NCBI RefSeq assembly: GCF_030272615.1
Contig: NC_081406.1
Coordinates: 479,288,900 to 479,352,899, forward strand
From: Cryptomeria japonica
Taxonomy: Eukaryota; Streptophyta; Pinopsida; Cupressales; Cupressaceae
Reading direction: 5' to 3'
Length of the DNA: 64,000 nucleotides
Shown piece after piece: positions 12,755-24,008 of this stretch. The notes below the pieces were generated by a model that saw only the letters and a list, made by a program, of their open reading frames with translations, did no database searches and was not told the origin of the DNA. Each line of letters opens with the position of its first letter. The first letter of the stretch is position 1. The position numbers and the translations under genes are program-made.

Positions 12755-14274
12755 GACCACGATGGTCCCCTCACCACTTGGTCTTTGCAAAAGCCATTTC
12801 AAAAATCAAATTTAAGGCAATTGTTATTTATTAAATTTTTTTTATATAATTTTAGTTTAATAAAATTTAAACTTAGGTAAATTTTTAGATTTATAATTAG
12901 TTTTAACAAATTTATAAATTGTAAATTAAATTATAACAAATTTTATATTTAGATCCTTTTAAGATTCGCTTAGCAATTAATCCATATTAATATGATTTGA
13001 AGTTAAATTCTATTTTTGGGACTAGTGACTTTATAAGCAATATTCTTGCATGTAACTTACACTACCTTCGCCTCATGCAAATCCTTTACATTGATTATAT
13101 TTATTGGCGTTTCCATCTCCATGCAAGTTGCACGTTTAATTATTAATATGGAAGTTTCCTAATTGTCATTATTATGCAAGTTATATTTCAAGTTTTGAAT
13201 AATAAATAATTTTAGTTATGGTTTTTATTCCATGTAATTCATCAAGTAGTTATTTCAATTAATTGAGCTTTGCAATTTCTAATTATACGTGTTCAATTCA
13301 TAATTATTTTTCAAGCATGATGTTGATCATAAGTTAGAAAATTAAATAAAAGAAGTCAGGAAACCAAAACCTTGTAGCGTTCGGTATATACAGTGCCTCT
13401 GGGTCACACTTACGGGTAATGTCATCATGTTGAACTATTGTACTTAATGCCTAATAAAGCTACATCAATGACATATGTGGCATCATCCCTATAAATCATT
13501 GGGGAGTAATAAGGGACACTTGGAAGTTAAAATCCAAGGGGCAGGTAATCCCCCTTGGATCAATAATTTAATAAGATAATTCTAAAATGATCTTTCATCC
13601 GCTGAGTTAAACCATAGTAAACCCCTATAGGGATGATGAGTGAAATGCTTTTATGATATTGATTTAATCTCGAAGAATTATTGTCGATTGGCAACTAGTC
13701 AAGGGTGATGCTCATGATAAGAATTAGGATCTAGTTGTTTTAGGCCACAAGCAATAGGCCATCTTGAGCCTTTGCTTAAGTGCTACCATCATGGGTAGCA
13801 ACCACAGAGAAACTGTCTGGGACATTGACCCTAGAAAGGGTTGCTTACCCACTAATTAGTTTACATCAAACCATAGAGTAGAAAATAGAACTACATACTT
13901 TACACCTTGATCCCATGCTGAAATGGGTATGTAGGCAATCTTGGGACGAAGTTGTCCCTAGTACTCATGCATTTGTGGGTGGGGCCTAGGCTTGGTAAGA
14001 AGAAGGATTGAGTAAGAATCTTAATTTGAAAGATAAGTATAATATAAAGGAAAAAGTAATTCATTGCATACTCAGAAGGAATCTCATATGGATTTGCTTG
14101 ACTTCCCGAGGCTTTAAGCCAAATTCCTAGGCAGAATTCAAGCTTGTATTATGTTATTTAATTACTCCTAAGGACAGCGACCTGAGTGCACTCTTATTAG
14201 AAGAGTGTAGTACTTAGTGAGTGGCTCAGGACCCGAATGGTCCCGATGAGTCTAAGTCTCTGGCCAGAGCACCT

Positions 14275-14440
14275 CCTATCCCGATTGGATAGATGCCTAT
14301 CCCGTATGGGTAGATACCTATCCCGTACTAGATAGATGAAATCTTATGTCCTGTATGGATAGATGCATAACCCATATGGTTAGATGCTCATCCCAGATGG
14401 ATGAATGCCTAATCCAAATGGATGGATGCCCAGAGTATGC
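14275..14440. repeat. ~20-25-bp degenerate minisatellite in E3
   Basis: About seven imperfect copies of a unit like TATCCCGTATGGATAGATGC follow one another near the right end of E3. Successive copies drift (TATCCCGTATGG, ATCCCAGATGG, ATCCAAATGG), suggesting an old array. Confidence 0.7.
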
Positions 14441-15470
14441 GATTGAATCAAAAACAATGATTAAATTAAACACAAAAAAAAAGAGGTCACATTTTGTTGA
14501 GTTAAGTATGGTGGGTTATTACATCCTTGATGTTCTTAATGGTCATTCCCCATTGGTCGCTCACAGAACTGGTGAGCTTAGTCATTTCAGTCTTGATGAC
14601 TTTCCTTAGGGCTGGCACCTCATGAGTATTGCAAAAATTGGTGACAACATGAATAGCTTTAGGTGTAATGTCATGTGTCCTCTTGAGATACATTTTGTCT
14701 CCATGTACTCTGCTTAGGATAATGTGGATGTGATCTTCTATGAACTCTTCAAGAAAATACACCGCATTGTGAAGTTTCTTCCTTTCCAGGATGTTGTATT
14801 CAGGTTTGATCTTCTTGTCATCCCTGCAGAATAGACCTAGCTAAGAATGGATCATTAGAGATATTAGGTCTTCCAATTTACAATCAATGTACCCTGAAAT
14901 ATCACCTTCCACTATAACTCCAGTGGGTATCTAGGATAGGGCATTGTATTTCATCTTCCATTGGATAAAATCCGCTAAATCAACAGGTGCACTAAAACTG
15001 GAGTGCAATGCAGAAGCCATGATAAACTGATAAACAAGAATTTCGATAAATACCTTCAGAATTTCAAAATTTAGGGTTTACAAATTCAGCTTCGCTACAC
15101 ACCACATCGGTTGCTGGATTACTACTTTATGTTCTTCACTTAACCGATTGATACTATCTTTGGATTCTACTTCAAGGTTTTGAAATCTTTCTGAATCACA
15201 AAACGAATTGCCTTTGGTCGCTCTGCACTTGAAAATTTCTTCACTCGCAAATTGATAAGTGAAAATGACTTGAAAATCCCATTTAAATGAATTCTTCACC
15301 TACCACAATAAATGCTCCACCGTTGGGGCATAAACCCTAATTTTGCCTTTTACCATTTTTGGTCTTCTGTCGATTGACAGGTTAACACATACCGGTTAAG
15401 GTCTTTTACTGATATAAACCGGGGGTTCAAAATATTTTATCGATTCACTCCCCTTAAGATTTTCTGAAGC

Positions 15471-16749
15471 TTAGTTTGTCAGTTCAGAGATTTCCACACT
15501 AGGTGTAGAAACTGGTTCTTCTTGTGACACTTCTTCTAGTTTGTTTTTCCAGGTTTTCTTCATATCCACTTTAATAGTTTCAACATCAATCTTTCCTTTC
15601 AGAGTGACCGATATGTCATTCGATATGTTCTTTCTCATCTTGCATATTCTAGCTGTGTGACCCGGTTTGTTGCAATGATAGCAAACCATTCCAAGTGCTC
15701 TCCATGGTCCATTATTCATGTTTCCATTCTTCCTGCTGCATGTTGCAGCAATGTGACTGCTACCATGATAGATCAAATATGTTTCTCTCCAACTGGTTGC
15801 CGCTTGATAGCCACCACCACCTAACTGATGGTCATAGGAATTATACCAGTTTGGATTCTGGTTCACAGAGGATTTAGGAAAAACTCCTTGAGTCCTTTGA
15901 GGATATCTTCCAGTGTTGTGCATGATAGACCTACATTCAAATGCTCTATTCCCAAACTTGTTGCATGCATAACAGTTACCATTGAATATATTGGATCTAG
16001 GCTTATTTTTTAGAAATAAGGAAAATTATTGTAAGCCTTATTTCTACATACATTAGCAGTGTGTCCTTCCTTGAGACAATTAAAGCAAACAGGTTTGAAC
16101 TTTTTCTTACCTTTATTCTTTGATGTCGGCTGCTTCTTTGATGCTACATCTTTTGCTCTAGAGGTCTCACCTTCCTCATAACCAGAGAAACCAAGTCCAT
16201 TAGTATTCTTTACTGGTTTGGCTAATTCAAGGTTTTGCTCTAACTTAGCAGCACTCTGATTGAATTTGGCAAGTATCTCCTTTGTTTTAGTGAGTTCCTC
16301 GGTAATAGAAGCATTGGATTCCTTCAAGGTTGCATTCTTAGAAATAGCCATGTTTAGTCCACCTTGCATTTCTTCTTTTTCCATTTTACTCTCATGGAGA
16401 TGAGCGGTAAGTGCATTGATTTCTTGCTTCAGTTTGGAGATCTCATGATCTTTGTCTTTTACTAGATCTTTAGCTTTCCTCCGGTTCTCAAGCTCTTGAC
16501 ACATTCTGATAGTCAGTCCTTCCAGTTCCCTTCTTAGCTTGGCATTAGACCCATTCAGTTTTTCAACTTCTTCAACTAGGGCTTCCATGTCCGCTTCATC
16601 AGAAGAACTATTTTTAGTAAGCTCCATCAGTTTCTCAACATTCTCTCTTCTTTGGCTAGAGAGGCTTTATATTTGTCTTTGAGTTCATCAAAGGCTTTCT
16701 CAGTCTGAGTGAGATGGTGAGTAAGCTCCCTCACAGTGTATTCCCCCAT
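15471..16749 (-). pseudogene. N ORF1: coiled-coil gag-like protein with zinc knuckles
   Basis: Reading starts at an ATG at 16749, only about 40 nt after the primer site, and covers about 425 codons with two frame changes (near 16650 and 16020). The first half is a long charged helix with heptad-like spacing (for example K-L-K-Q-E-I-N-A-L). The second half has a CCHC knuckle C-F-N-C-L-K-E-G-H-T-A-N-V-C (about 16050-16090), then C-Y-A-C-N-K-F-G-N-R-A-F-E-C (about 15930-15975, His replaced by Asn), a degraded third (Y-L-I-Y-H-G-S-S-H-I-A-A-T-C, both early Cys now Tyr), and C-Y-H-C-N-K-P-G-H-T-A-R-I-C (about 15650-15690). It probably is the RNA-binding nucleocapsid of N; no clear capsid domain was recognised. 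Broken, but only mildly. Confidence 0.75.
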
Positions 16750-16785
16750 ATCTCCTTCCAAGTGGTTAGACTTATAGAACGGTTG

Positions 16786-16799
16786 TCTCTGATACCAAT
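16786..16799 (-). promoter_or_regulatory. N primer binding site
   Basis: On the minus strand ATTGGTATCAGAGA follows the 5' LTR directly. It matches the 3' end complement of initiator Met tRNA, the usual primer of plant Copia elements. The C2 and G elements have the same type of site. Confidence 0.88.
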
Positions 16800-17950
16800 T
16801 GATGAATATTAAGACGGGGGGGGTGAATTAGTATACCAAAAATTGTTGAACTTAAACACTTAAATAGTTTAGCAGTCAACCGATATAATAGATTTACAAA
16901 CAAACTGGTTAAGACAAATGCAATCCAAATAGAAAATAAGGCATTCACCCACAAGAGCACGATCACCATAACACAAGAGGTTTTGACGTGGAAACCCAAA
17001 TGGGAAAAACCACGGTGAGCTGAAACTCACAAGTAACTATCTGCAGAATAGAAACCAGACCGGTTAAGGTCATACAATATTCTTCACCAAAATAGATCCT
17101 ATTAAGAATCTCAATCTTTGTTAGGAGGTAAGTCCGATTAAAGACTACCTTGTGAGAGGATTTTAGATCCATGGTTGTGAACCACCTTGTTAAAGGATTT
17201 ACAAAGGCTTTGCCAGGCCTACTCGGTTAAGGGTTTCAGACTTGTCGAAGATGTGAGTAATCAATAAGTGGGTGATCTAGATACTAGCATATTATGCTTG
17301 GTTAGATCCTTGATAGCTCATTGTTAATGCACATTTAGCATTACTTCAGTCTTCAGTATCTCCACACTCTATTTCTTCACACAGACCTAATCTTCTCTTC
17401 TGTGATCGCACATGCAAAAACCTCATACACTTCTAAAACCCTAACCACTTCTAAAACCCTAGACATGATATCCTTATAAAGGAATCTAATTTCATGTCGG
17501 TCCAATAGGATTACATTGCAAGTTCCTAGGTTTAGTGCATCTAGACACAGTCGGTAACATGACACAGAATCACCGCCAAAGTGTCAGTGGATGATAACTC
17601 ATCACAAAAATACCGGTTGGTAACTCATCACAGAGTAATACTGGTTCATACATTTAACCAATTATTGGTTGTCAAAAATGAAGACTGGGAAAATGATAAC
17701 TGCCGCTTTAGTTCCTTTGTATCGCTTGAGATCCTCAAACTGCTTGAGGTCTTCATACCGCTTTGGGTCTTCATACCGCTTGAGATCAGTAAACACTTTC
17801 TGCAAAACACCGATAGTCTAAAGACTATAATAAATAATACTGATTGGAACAAATACTAGTTGAGCATAACTCATACGTACATAAAGTGATCTCTAAGCAA
17901 GTGTGTGTCCATCAATGAAAATCATAACATCATCATCAAAAATGCCAACA
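16800..17950 (-). repeat. N 5' LTR
   Basis: Mate of 6859-8022. It holds the promoter for the minus-strand transcript and is followed on that strand by the primer site. A G-run replaces the mixed purines of the other copy near 16815-16822. Divergence between the two LTRs is moderate by eye, so the insertion is not recent. Confidence 0.92.
17472..17482 (-). promoter_or_regulatory. TATA-like box in N 5' LTR
   Basis: Identical CCTTTATAAGG on the minus strand at the matching place in the 5' LTR. This copy would drive transcription of ORF1 and ORF2. Confidence 0.6.
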
Positions 17951-18832
17951 TATACTTCTTGAATCTATCTCTCTTGTGTTCATTTTCACCATTAGGATAA
18001 TTTGTCATTATGTGACCAATCTTGTTTCATGCAAAACACTTTAAGGGTAATTTACCTTTGTATTTACCAGTGCCTCTAGGCAACTACTTTGCCAATAATG
18101 CTTGAAGCTCCACTTAACTGTCTTCATCATCAACATCTCTGCTGGATCTAGATTGATAACCATGACTACTATCTCTACTTTTCTCACAGGTGGGTTAGAA
18201 ACATAAGCTCTAAATGCAGACTCATATTTTTGTTCACTACCATCATAATCATTTAATTCAAAAGTAGTAAGGTTGCCAATGATGGAGTCAAGGGTTTCCT
18301 TGGTTTTTTCAATGGACTTTAGCTCCTGAATAGCTGCAACTCGAATAGCATAGACCAGTAGCAGGGTTCTCAGTACCTTACTGATTACTGTGGCATCTTC
18401 CACTTTCCCTCCCACACTCTTAATTTCACCGACTATCTCTTTTATCCTTCGACCATACTGCTGGATATTCTCACCTTCAGACATCCTCATGTCATCAAAC
18501 TTTCCTCTTAGACTCTCTTTTGTAGCAATCTTAACATGCTTATCATTTCTATAAATCTCTTCAAGTTTTTTCCATACTTCATATGCAATTTCAAGACCAT
18601 GAACATCTACATATTCAGCATTAGATAGGGAACTGATAATAACCTCCAATGCTTGATGATTTTCTTGTTTTTCTTTCTTCTGATCATCAGTCAGAATTCC
18701 AGTAGGTGCAATATACTTAGTATCTATATGATCCCAATATTGACTTCTCAGACTCTTGATGTAAATCTTGATTATGTCACTCCATATCCTATAGTTTTCT
18801 CTATTGAACTTCAGACCTTCCTTCTTCATCAT
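17951..18832 (-). pseudogene. C1 gag (N-terminal part)
   Basis: A 263-codon minus-strand open frame (18041-18832) begins M-M-K-K-E-G-L-K-F-N and contains the Copia gag domain (UBN2/Retrotran_gag type; blocks N-Y-R-I-W-S-D and Y-G-R-R-I-K-E-I-V-G-E-I-K-S). It shifts frame before the zinc knuckle, whose codons lie at about 18000-18050, and is then cut by N at 17950. Coding similarity continues at 6858 after N. The first Met shown may be internal, because related-looking codons extend a little upstream to about 18850. The product would be the capsid/nucleocapsid protein that packages element RNA. Broken by insertion and frameshift. Confidence 0.85.
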
Positions 18833-18850
18833 GATCTAGTAGAACATGGT

Positions 18851-21378
18851 GTTATTTAAATACTTTTTTTTTTAAATTTTCAACGTAGTTTTAAAACGTG
18901 ATTTGTTTTTTTAAACGTTGTTTTTAAATGCGTTCTTTTCTTGTTTAAAAGAAAGTATAGTTTTTAAAATGGGTTTTTCCTTTTCACGTATTTTCTCTTC
19001 CATTAAAAAAAAAAAAGGCATATGATACTTTATATCATTTTAGTGAAAGTTATTTAATGATTAGCGTTATTTAAATTTTTAATTATGAATGAGGTAGCAT
19101 TAACCTGATAAGAGTGGATTGGATATTGATTAACCTTATAAGGGAGTTTTAGGCTAATTGTTATTTAACGTCATTTTGTGACGTATGCCCTCTTCCTAAT
19201 TAAGTTTACAACTGTTATTTTGCAATTGAATTTTGCTGTTTATATTCTGATTGATCTTGGAGTAATAAGTCTAGATCTTACCTTCTAGCTAATTAGAGCA
19301 TGTGGCTGTTGATGTAGTAATGTTTAAAAATAATAGAGAATAATATTTTATTGGAAATCGTTGGAATACGATGTAAATTCTACTTGATGATGTTTGTTGG
19401 AAATTAAATATCTTATCTTAGTGATTAATGGTTGTCTAGGATTTATTAATATGAATTGGTTAAGACTCTTTATGGCTTAAGTTGCCTGTTCGATGTTTTA
19501 AACCGTAGGAGTTAGAAAACCAAGAACATCTTAACCCTTGATGAGATAGATAACTGTAATCGGATTTAGATCTTGTAGAAAACTTGATCGTCTGTAATGA
19601 TTAAATCAATTTGAGGAATATTGTCTTTTCTGATTATTGTCTTGCGAGTTTAATTACTGTATTCGCTTTAATTAGGAAATGGCATGTTTTGCTTGTTTAA
19701 AGGACCCTGTCGTATGGATGATTTGGTGTTCCTGTTTCAGTCCTCGAATTTTGAGTTGACTATGGTATTGTGATGTTGTCTTAGTTGGTTATATCCTCTT
19801 TGAGTGAGTCGAATAATGATTCGTGGTTAACCTTAGTTGTCAGGTCTCTAGTTAGAGCACCGTCAGTAAGTGATTACCCTTGAGTCGTGTTTGACCTGAT
19901 GTTTGTATCTTCTTGAACTCCGTTCGTCTTACCATGTGTATTCCGTGGTTTGAGTTCGTCTGAGTTAGTCTAGTGTCGTATGGGAAAGTGGCTTTCGATT
20001 GGGGGCCGCGCCCAAAGTGGCTGCTGGGTAACCCGTCGAAAGTGAGTCTAATAAGTGATAACCTAAGTAGATTAGAAAATAATTTATAAATAAGATAATG
20101 TGCCTCACACATGGGACGAGTGCTAGCATAGACTCGACATGCTGGGAGAAGGCCTGAAATGGCAAACCACCTTCCTTGTCTTCACGAGAGGATGTGTGGG
20201 TCCACATGATGCTTGGATGGGCTGGAAGTTCGGATTAGGTTGCCAGGGTTACCAGTGTATGGGCCGGGACCTATGAAGACTTGCCATGGTATCCATACCA
20301 GGTTGTGTGATGACACTTGTCCCTACGTTCGCTAGTGTGTTGTTGTTTGTCCTGTTTTGAGTACCTTTGTGAGTCGTCCTTTGTCGCTGCCCTTGTGAGT
20401 ATCGGTTTCATGTTAGACCCTTGGGTGGTGATGGTTCAGTTTTATGGATGCTCTCATGGACTCTTATGCTATTAGCCTTGATTATGTTCAGCTGGATCCT
20501 GTTCCTCGTAAGGATCGTTTATGTATTGATTGACCGATGTGGTCGTTTGTATATTGCTTATGTATCGCCTTGATGGCTAGATAGTACTTGGTGTAAGCTC
20601 TTGTACTCTTAACTTTATTAATTATCAGAGGGGTCTTGCAGTTGGGCAGACCCAGAGATGTAGCCCTTTAGGGGTGAACTCCGAGATCACTATGGTGTTA
20701 TGTGGTGTATTCTCTTATGTTTCCTTTATTCAGCTTTATCATGTATGTTTAATTTATGTTGTATGTTTAAGTGGATAATTGGAATTAACTCTAAATGCTT
20801 ATATTCAATTCTATCTTGAATGCCATGTGGATCGAATGCATAATTGGTTGAGATGCGATTTATCGTAATGCATGTGTGAATTCGTCCTTTTAACGTAATA
20901 AGTTGGAATATGGAATAATGTAACTTAGAGTAATGAATTATACTCAGTTGTTGTTGAGAAATTAAATATGCTTGGAAAGATCTCGTGTTATGATGAAATC
21001 CTAATGTATTAGATTGTTAGATGTATAGTTTGTAATTTTAAATTGAAAAGCTTGAATGAGGTTGATGAATGGAACTTAATGGATGAATCTTTGTTATGAT
21101 TTATATTTCCGTCCTTTGAAAGAAATTATCCTGTTTATGAATTATCTCATTATTAAGATATTCAGCTTTTGGATTTATTGTGTGAGTTAAGTGAATTGTG
21201 AAATTTAAGTAATCTCGTTGGGAAACTCTTTAGGAGTTAGTTGAAGTCTTCCGCTATGTAATCTGAATCTTTGTTATCTTGTTGCATCTTATGTGTTGTA
21301 ACTTTAAAAAAAAAAAAATTGCACTCTATTCTTGTGTTATGTCTTTATCCCTTCGGGGTTTCCTGGCGGGGCATTACA
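18851..21378. mobile_element. E2: truncated long LTR, same family as E1
   Basis: The right end reads GGGGTTTCCTGGCGGGGCATTACA-like sequence ending at 21378, the reverse complement of the E1 start at 31387. About 700 bp further in, the reverse complement of 20633-20693 matches E1 at about 32868-32928 almost base for base. The other LTR end (TGTAATGCCCC...) is not found; the sequence simply meets the C1 gag start at about 18850, so E2 is truncated there. It is AT-rich with a GC-rich palindromic patch at 19992-20042. No coding sequence was recognised. Confidence 0.7.
19992..20042. repeat. Palindrome cluster in E2
   Basis: CTTTCGA (19992-19998) pairs with TCGAAAG (20036-20042). Inside lie TTGGG...CCCAA (19999-20015) and GGGTAACCC (about 20026-20034). 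This is the GC-rich island of E2. Confidence 0.65.
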
Positions 21379-21920
21379 GTGCTAGCAATTGGTTAGTAGT
21401 GGAGGAGAGGAGAGGGTAGTTCATTGGGTGCAGTCAAAGGTGAGGGAGGTGGAGCTTGATGCAGGGGCTAGAGGTGGTATTGTTGGTGAGGGGGAGATGG
21501 GAGAGAGAGGTGCCCCTCGATAGGTGCAATAGCGGAGGGATGAGCCAGCTAAGGGAGGAGAGGAGGAGATACCTTGGGGATAGATGCCTTCGGATATGAT
21601 TTGCACACTAAGAGGGAGAGTGAGGACTCTCCAGACATAGCTAGCAGTCATGCAGACCTAGGTTGCAGAGCATGATTAGGAGGTGTAGAGATTACGAGAG
21701 TTAGCTACCTCACGACGTGAGATTCTACATCATTCTAGCCGAGAAGCTTATTATGTGGTAGCATACAATGCAATAGTGTTAGTAGATAGACATGTGGCCC
21801 CTTATTCATAGTATATGGCTAGATCAGAGGGAGCATAGGCACCTCAATAATTTGATGTTCAACATGCACCTCTTCCTCCACCAGGTGATGAGGGAGAGGG
21901 CCAGAGCTAGATTTTTATAG
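21379..21920 (+). pseudogene. Decayed coding relic, plus strand
   Basis: The best reading of 21640-21913 on the plus strand gives a peptide-like stretch (E-L-A-T-S-R-R-E-I-L-H-H-S, then A-Y-Y-V-V-A-Y-N-A) broken by TAG and TAA codons at places where CAG or CAA would be natural. It ends with a Pro-rich, acidic tail (P-P-P-G-D-E-G-E-G) before a stop near 21910, followed by a T-rich 3' sequence. The style resembles the C-terminal part of plant-mobile-domain-type proteins captured by transposons, but I cannot confirm this. It may be the antisense accessory ORF of a Ty3-type element. Confidence 0.3.
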
Positions 21921-22513
21921 GTTGTGTTATTTTGTATACCCCATTTTTGTAGTTTATGGGATTCTTGCCCCGATAGACATTATTTATGATAGTTGATATC
22001 ATTTGTACCCCTTTGAAATTGATATTTTGATGATATATATACAACACTTGATTCAATCTAATTGTTCTTGTGTTGATTTATATGAGATGTTTTGTTAGAT
22101 GTCCTTCTATATACTATTGTTCTATATGAATGCATTCCTTTTTAGTATGTATGTAATGCAGATGAATATGTATGTTTTTGTTTCTTTTTCATATATGCAA
22201 ATAAATGATTTGATGAATGAAATGATGAGCTAATAGTACAAATGTTCTTTCATGCAATGGTATGAATGCAAATCAATGCTTAATGAACTTATGGATCTAT
22301 ATATGATATTCTCATGAATGCAACAAACATCTCATGTAAGATTTTAGATTTTGATGCTCAAGAACTCAATCGTGTCAATAAAGATAATTTAGTTGACCAC
22401 TTGGCGAAGAAAAGATGATTGTTTCGAAGTCGGACTCTCATTCAAAGAACAAAGAGAGAGATTGTATTATGCTAAAACCACTTGCAATGAACAAAATTAA
22501 GAATGAATGCAAT
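21921..22513. other. AT-rich non-coding stretch left of G
   Basis: No gene is seen. The sequence has repeated ATGAATG- and ATGCAA-like words and reads like a 3' untranslated or intra-element spacer. It ends at the left LTR boundary of G. Confidence 0.4.
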
Positions 22514-23102
22514 TGTCATGCCCAAACTTTTGGGCAAAAACTCAACAACAATTTTTTTTGTAAAACAATATAAAAATACTAAATATTCTACGATAGAGAT
22601 GAGATAAATAAGTTTTATCTAACTAAGGTTTATCTCAAGCGTTAAAAGAATGGGTCCCTAAAGTTAATTTAATTAACTTTACAAATATAATGTTAAAATT
22701 TAAACTAGACTAATTATACTCGAAAAGGGTCATCACAACTTAATTAATTTGCCCCAATAAAATTCTCCAATTATTAATCAAGAGATTTTAATTATCTCAA
22801 ATAGTATTTAATTGCTCTAGGACTAATTAAAATAATGTTAGCACTTATTTTAATGAATTTAAAATAATTAATTGAGCAAATGCAAATAATGTTTTTAAAT
22901 CCGACCAATAAAGTTAACCAAAATAAATATAATAATTTCCTAATAATTCACTCCACATTAATGTCAATTTTAATCCCCCTTAAATATTAAATATTAAATA
23001 TTTAATATTCGACCAATATTTACCCCTATAGTCTAAAATTAAACATTTTACTTTTCATAACATCCATTATTAAAATTTACAAAAGAAATTTAACTTAAAC
23101 AT

Positions 23103-23106
<4 letters not shown>

Positions 23107-23148
<42 letters not shown>
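23107..23148. repeat. (TA)n microsatellite
   Basis: TA dinucleotide run inside the G 3' LTR. Further runs lie at about 23190-23220, 23258-23277, 23333-23370 and 24016-24035. The matching place in the other G LTR has a shorter run near 44600-44650. Confidence 0.9.
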
Positions 23149-23188
23149 CATTTAAAAACAATAACCCCAATAACAATTGTAGAAATAA

Positions 23189-23225
<37 letters not shown>

Positions 23226-23327
23226 TTGTTTGCTTTTTTTAAATTTTATTTAACTATATATATATATATATATATATTGGTGCATAGACACAAGGGATAC
23301 GAGTATTTCTAGGCATATTCAAACATA

Positions 23328-23371
<44 letters not shown>

Positions 23372-23567
23372 TCATACCCAATACATTCATTCAGATTTAA
23401 ATAATCTAATATGTTTTAACCATGATGTAGAATGTTACATTATATTTGCACAAATTTAATAATCTATTTTTTTTCTTCTATATAAAAGCATCATACATGA
23501 TTAATTTATTTTTCTTAAAAAAAAAACAGCAGCTTAGTTTTAGATTTAGAACATTAGGCATTAACTT

Positions 23568-24008
23568 TGTGAGATTTTGCCAAGATCTAGAGGCAATGGA
23601 AAGCACAAATAGAGAAAACAAAATAGATGATAGAAATAAATTGTATTCTATCAAGATGAAAATACTGATCAACTGGATCATCAAGCGATACATACAATGA
23701 ATATGAGCCTGCTTATATAGGCAAGGCTTTATGGATATGTGAGCACACAAACATGACATGTGGCTCAATAGGAAACAAGGGTAGGTAGGAAATAGGTGTG
23801 GGTAGGTAGGAGAAACAATATAATAGTCCACATGAGGTGGATCACCCACTGAATGTGGAGTGTAACAACAAGATCACACCATAAAAGGTGGAAATTCTCC
23901 TACACACACTATCCCAATGTGGCACAAACACCCAAGTGTCTCATACCCAAACTACTATGTAATGCATGTACCTAAGTAAACTTAAGTAAGGTGTAATAAT
24001 ATCCAAGA
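23568..24008 (-). mobile_element. Solo Copia-type LTR inside G 3' LTR
   Basis: About 440 bp interrupts the G LTR after GGCATTAACTT; the equivalent at 45580-45600 is uninterrupted. On the minus strand it carries CCTATATAAGCAGG (TATA box near 23713-23719), a spacer, and an end reading AAAATCTCACA. This is the architecture of a short LTR promoter, with no internal domain. The outer end near 24008 is decayed and I could not find a clean target duplication. Confidence 0.6.

Larger units (their letters stand above)
11062..14523. mobile_element. E3: 3.46-kb solo-LTR-like insertion in ORF2
   Basis: Sequence beginning TGTCACAACCC and ending GGGTTATTACA interrupts ORF2, with TCCTT directly on both sides (11057-11061 and 14524-14528). 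TG...CA ends plus a 5-bp duplication identify an LTR-retrotransposon product. No gag or pol is present, so it is best read as a solo LTR; the sense strand is unknown. Contents include (AC)n at 11169-11183, (TC)n at 12070-12095, a very strong GC-rich hairpin at 12701-12754 and a short tandem array at 14275-14440. The remainder is AT-rich and non-coding. Confidence 0.88.
8299..15020 (-). pseudogene. N ORF2: unrecognised ~1085-codon protein, split by E3
   Basis: From an ATG at 15020 to a stop at 8299-8301, minus E3 and one TCCTT copy (3467 bp), the span is exactly 1085 codons, and both ends are in the same frame. The pieces 15020-14524, 11061-9412 and 9138-8299 share that frame. They are interrupted by single in-frame stops (for example near 14936, 10874 and 8592) and by a frame slip limited to the repetitive stretch near 9050-9480. 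The N-terminal ~400 residues look globular with hydrophobic segments (such as L-L-V-G-L-F-F-Y-F-Q-G-Y-F near 10830). Then come a basic Lys/Pro/Ser-rich linker with nuclear-signal-like clusters (K-K-T-R-Q-T-R-K-K), a Glu/Lys coiled coil, and a helical C-terminus. I recognise no retroelement enzyme or known plant domain. ORF1 lies about 450 bp upstream. Function unknown. Confidence 0.75.
6859..17950 (-). mobile_element. Non-autonomous LTR element N with large accessory ORF
   Basis: The element is bounded by direct repeats of about 1.15-1.16 kb (6859-8022 and 16800-17950) with TG...CA ends, and by target duplications TATAC at 6854-6858 and 17951-17955. A primer site (16786-16799) and polypurine tract (8023-8040) show that it is transcribed from the minus strand. 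The interior holds ORF1, a gag-like zinc-knuckle protein (15471-16749), and ORF2, about 1085 codons (8299-15020), but no protease, integrase, RT or RNase H. E3 interrupts ORF2. Without E3 the element is about 7.6 kb. The LTRs, primer site and polypurine tract resemble those of Copia C1, so mobilisation in trans by a Copia relative is likely (inference). Confidence 0.9.
1928..18850 (-). mobile_element. Copia LTR retrotransposon C1 (split, 5'-truncated)
   Basis: This minus-strand Ty1/copia element reads gag (18832 down to 17951), then protease, integrase, RT and RNase H (6858 down to 3674), a polypurine tract (3341-3357) and its 3' LTR (1928-3340). Element N (6859-17950) sits within the gag region, just after the zinc knuckle, flanked by TATAC on both sides. 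Removing N rejoins gag to pol, giving about 4.06 kb of coding sequence, the usual size for Copia. No 5' LTR or primer site follows gag on the high-coordinate side; sequence of the E2 family begins at about 18850 instead. The exact outer LTR end could be 1919 or 1928, since both offer a TG start. Confidence 0.85.
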
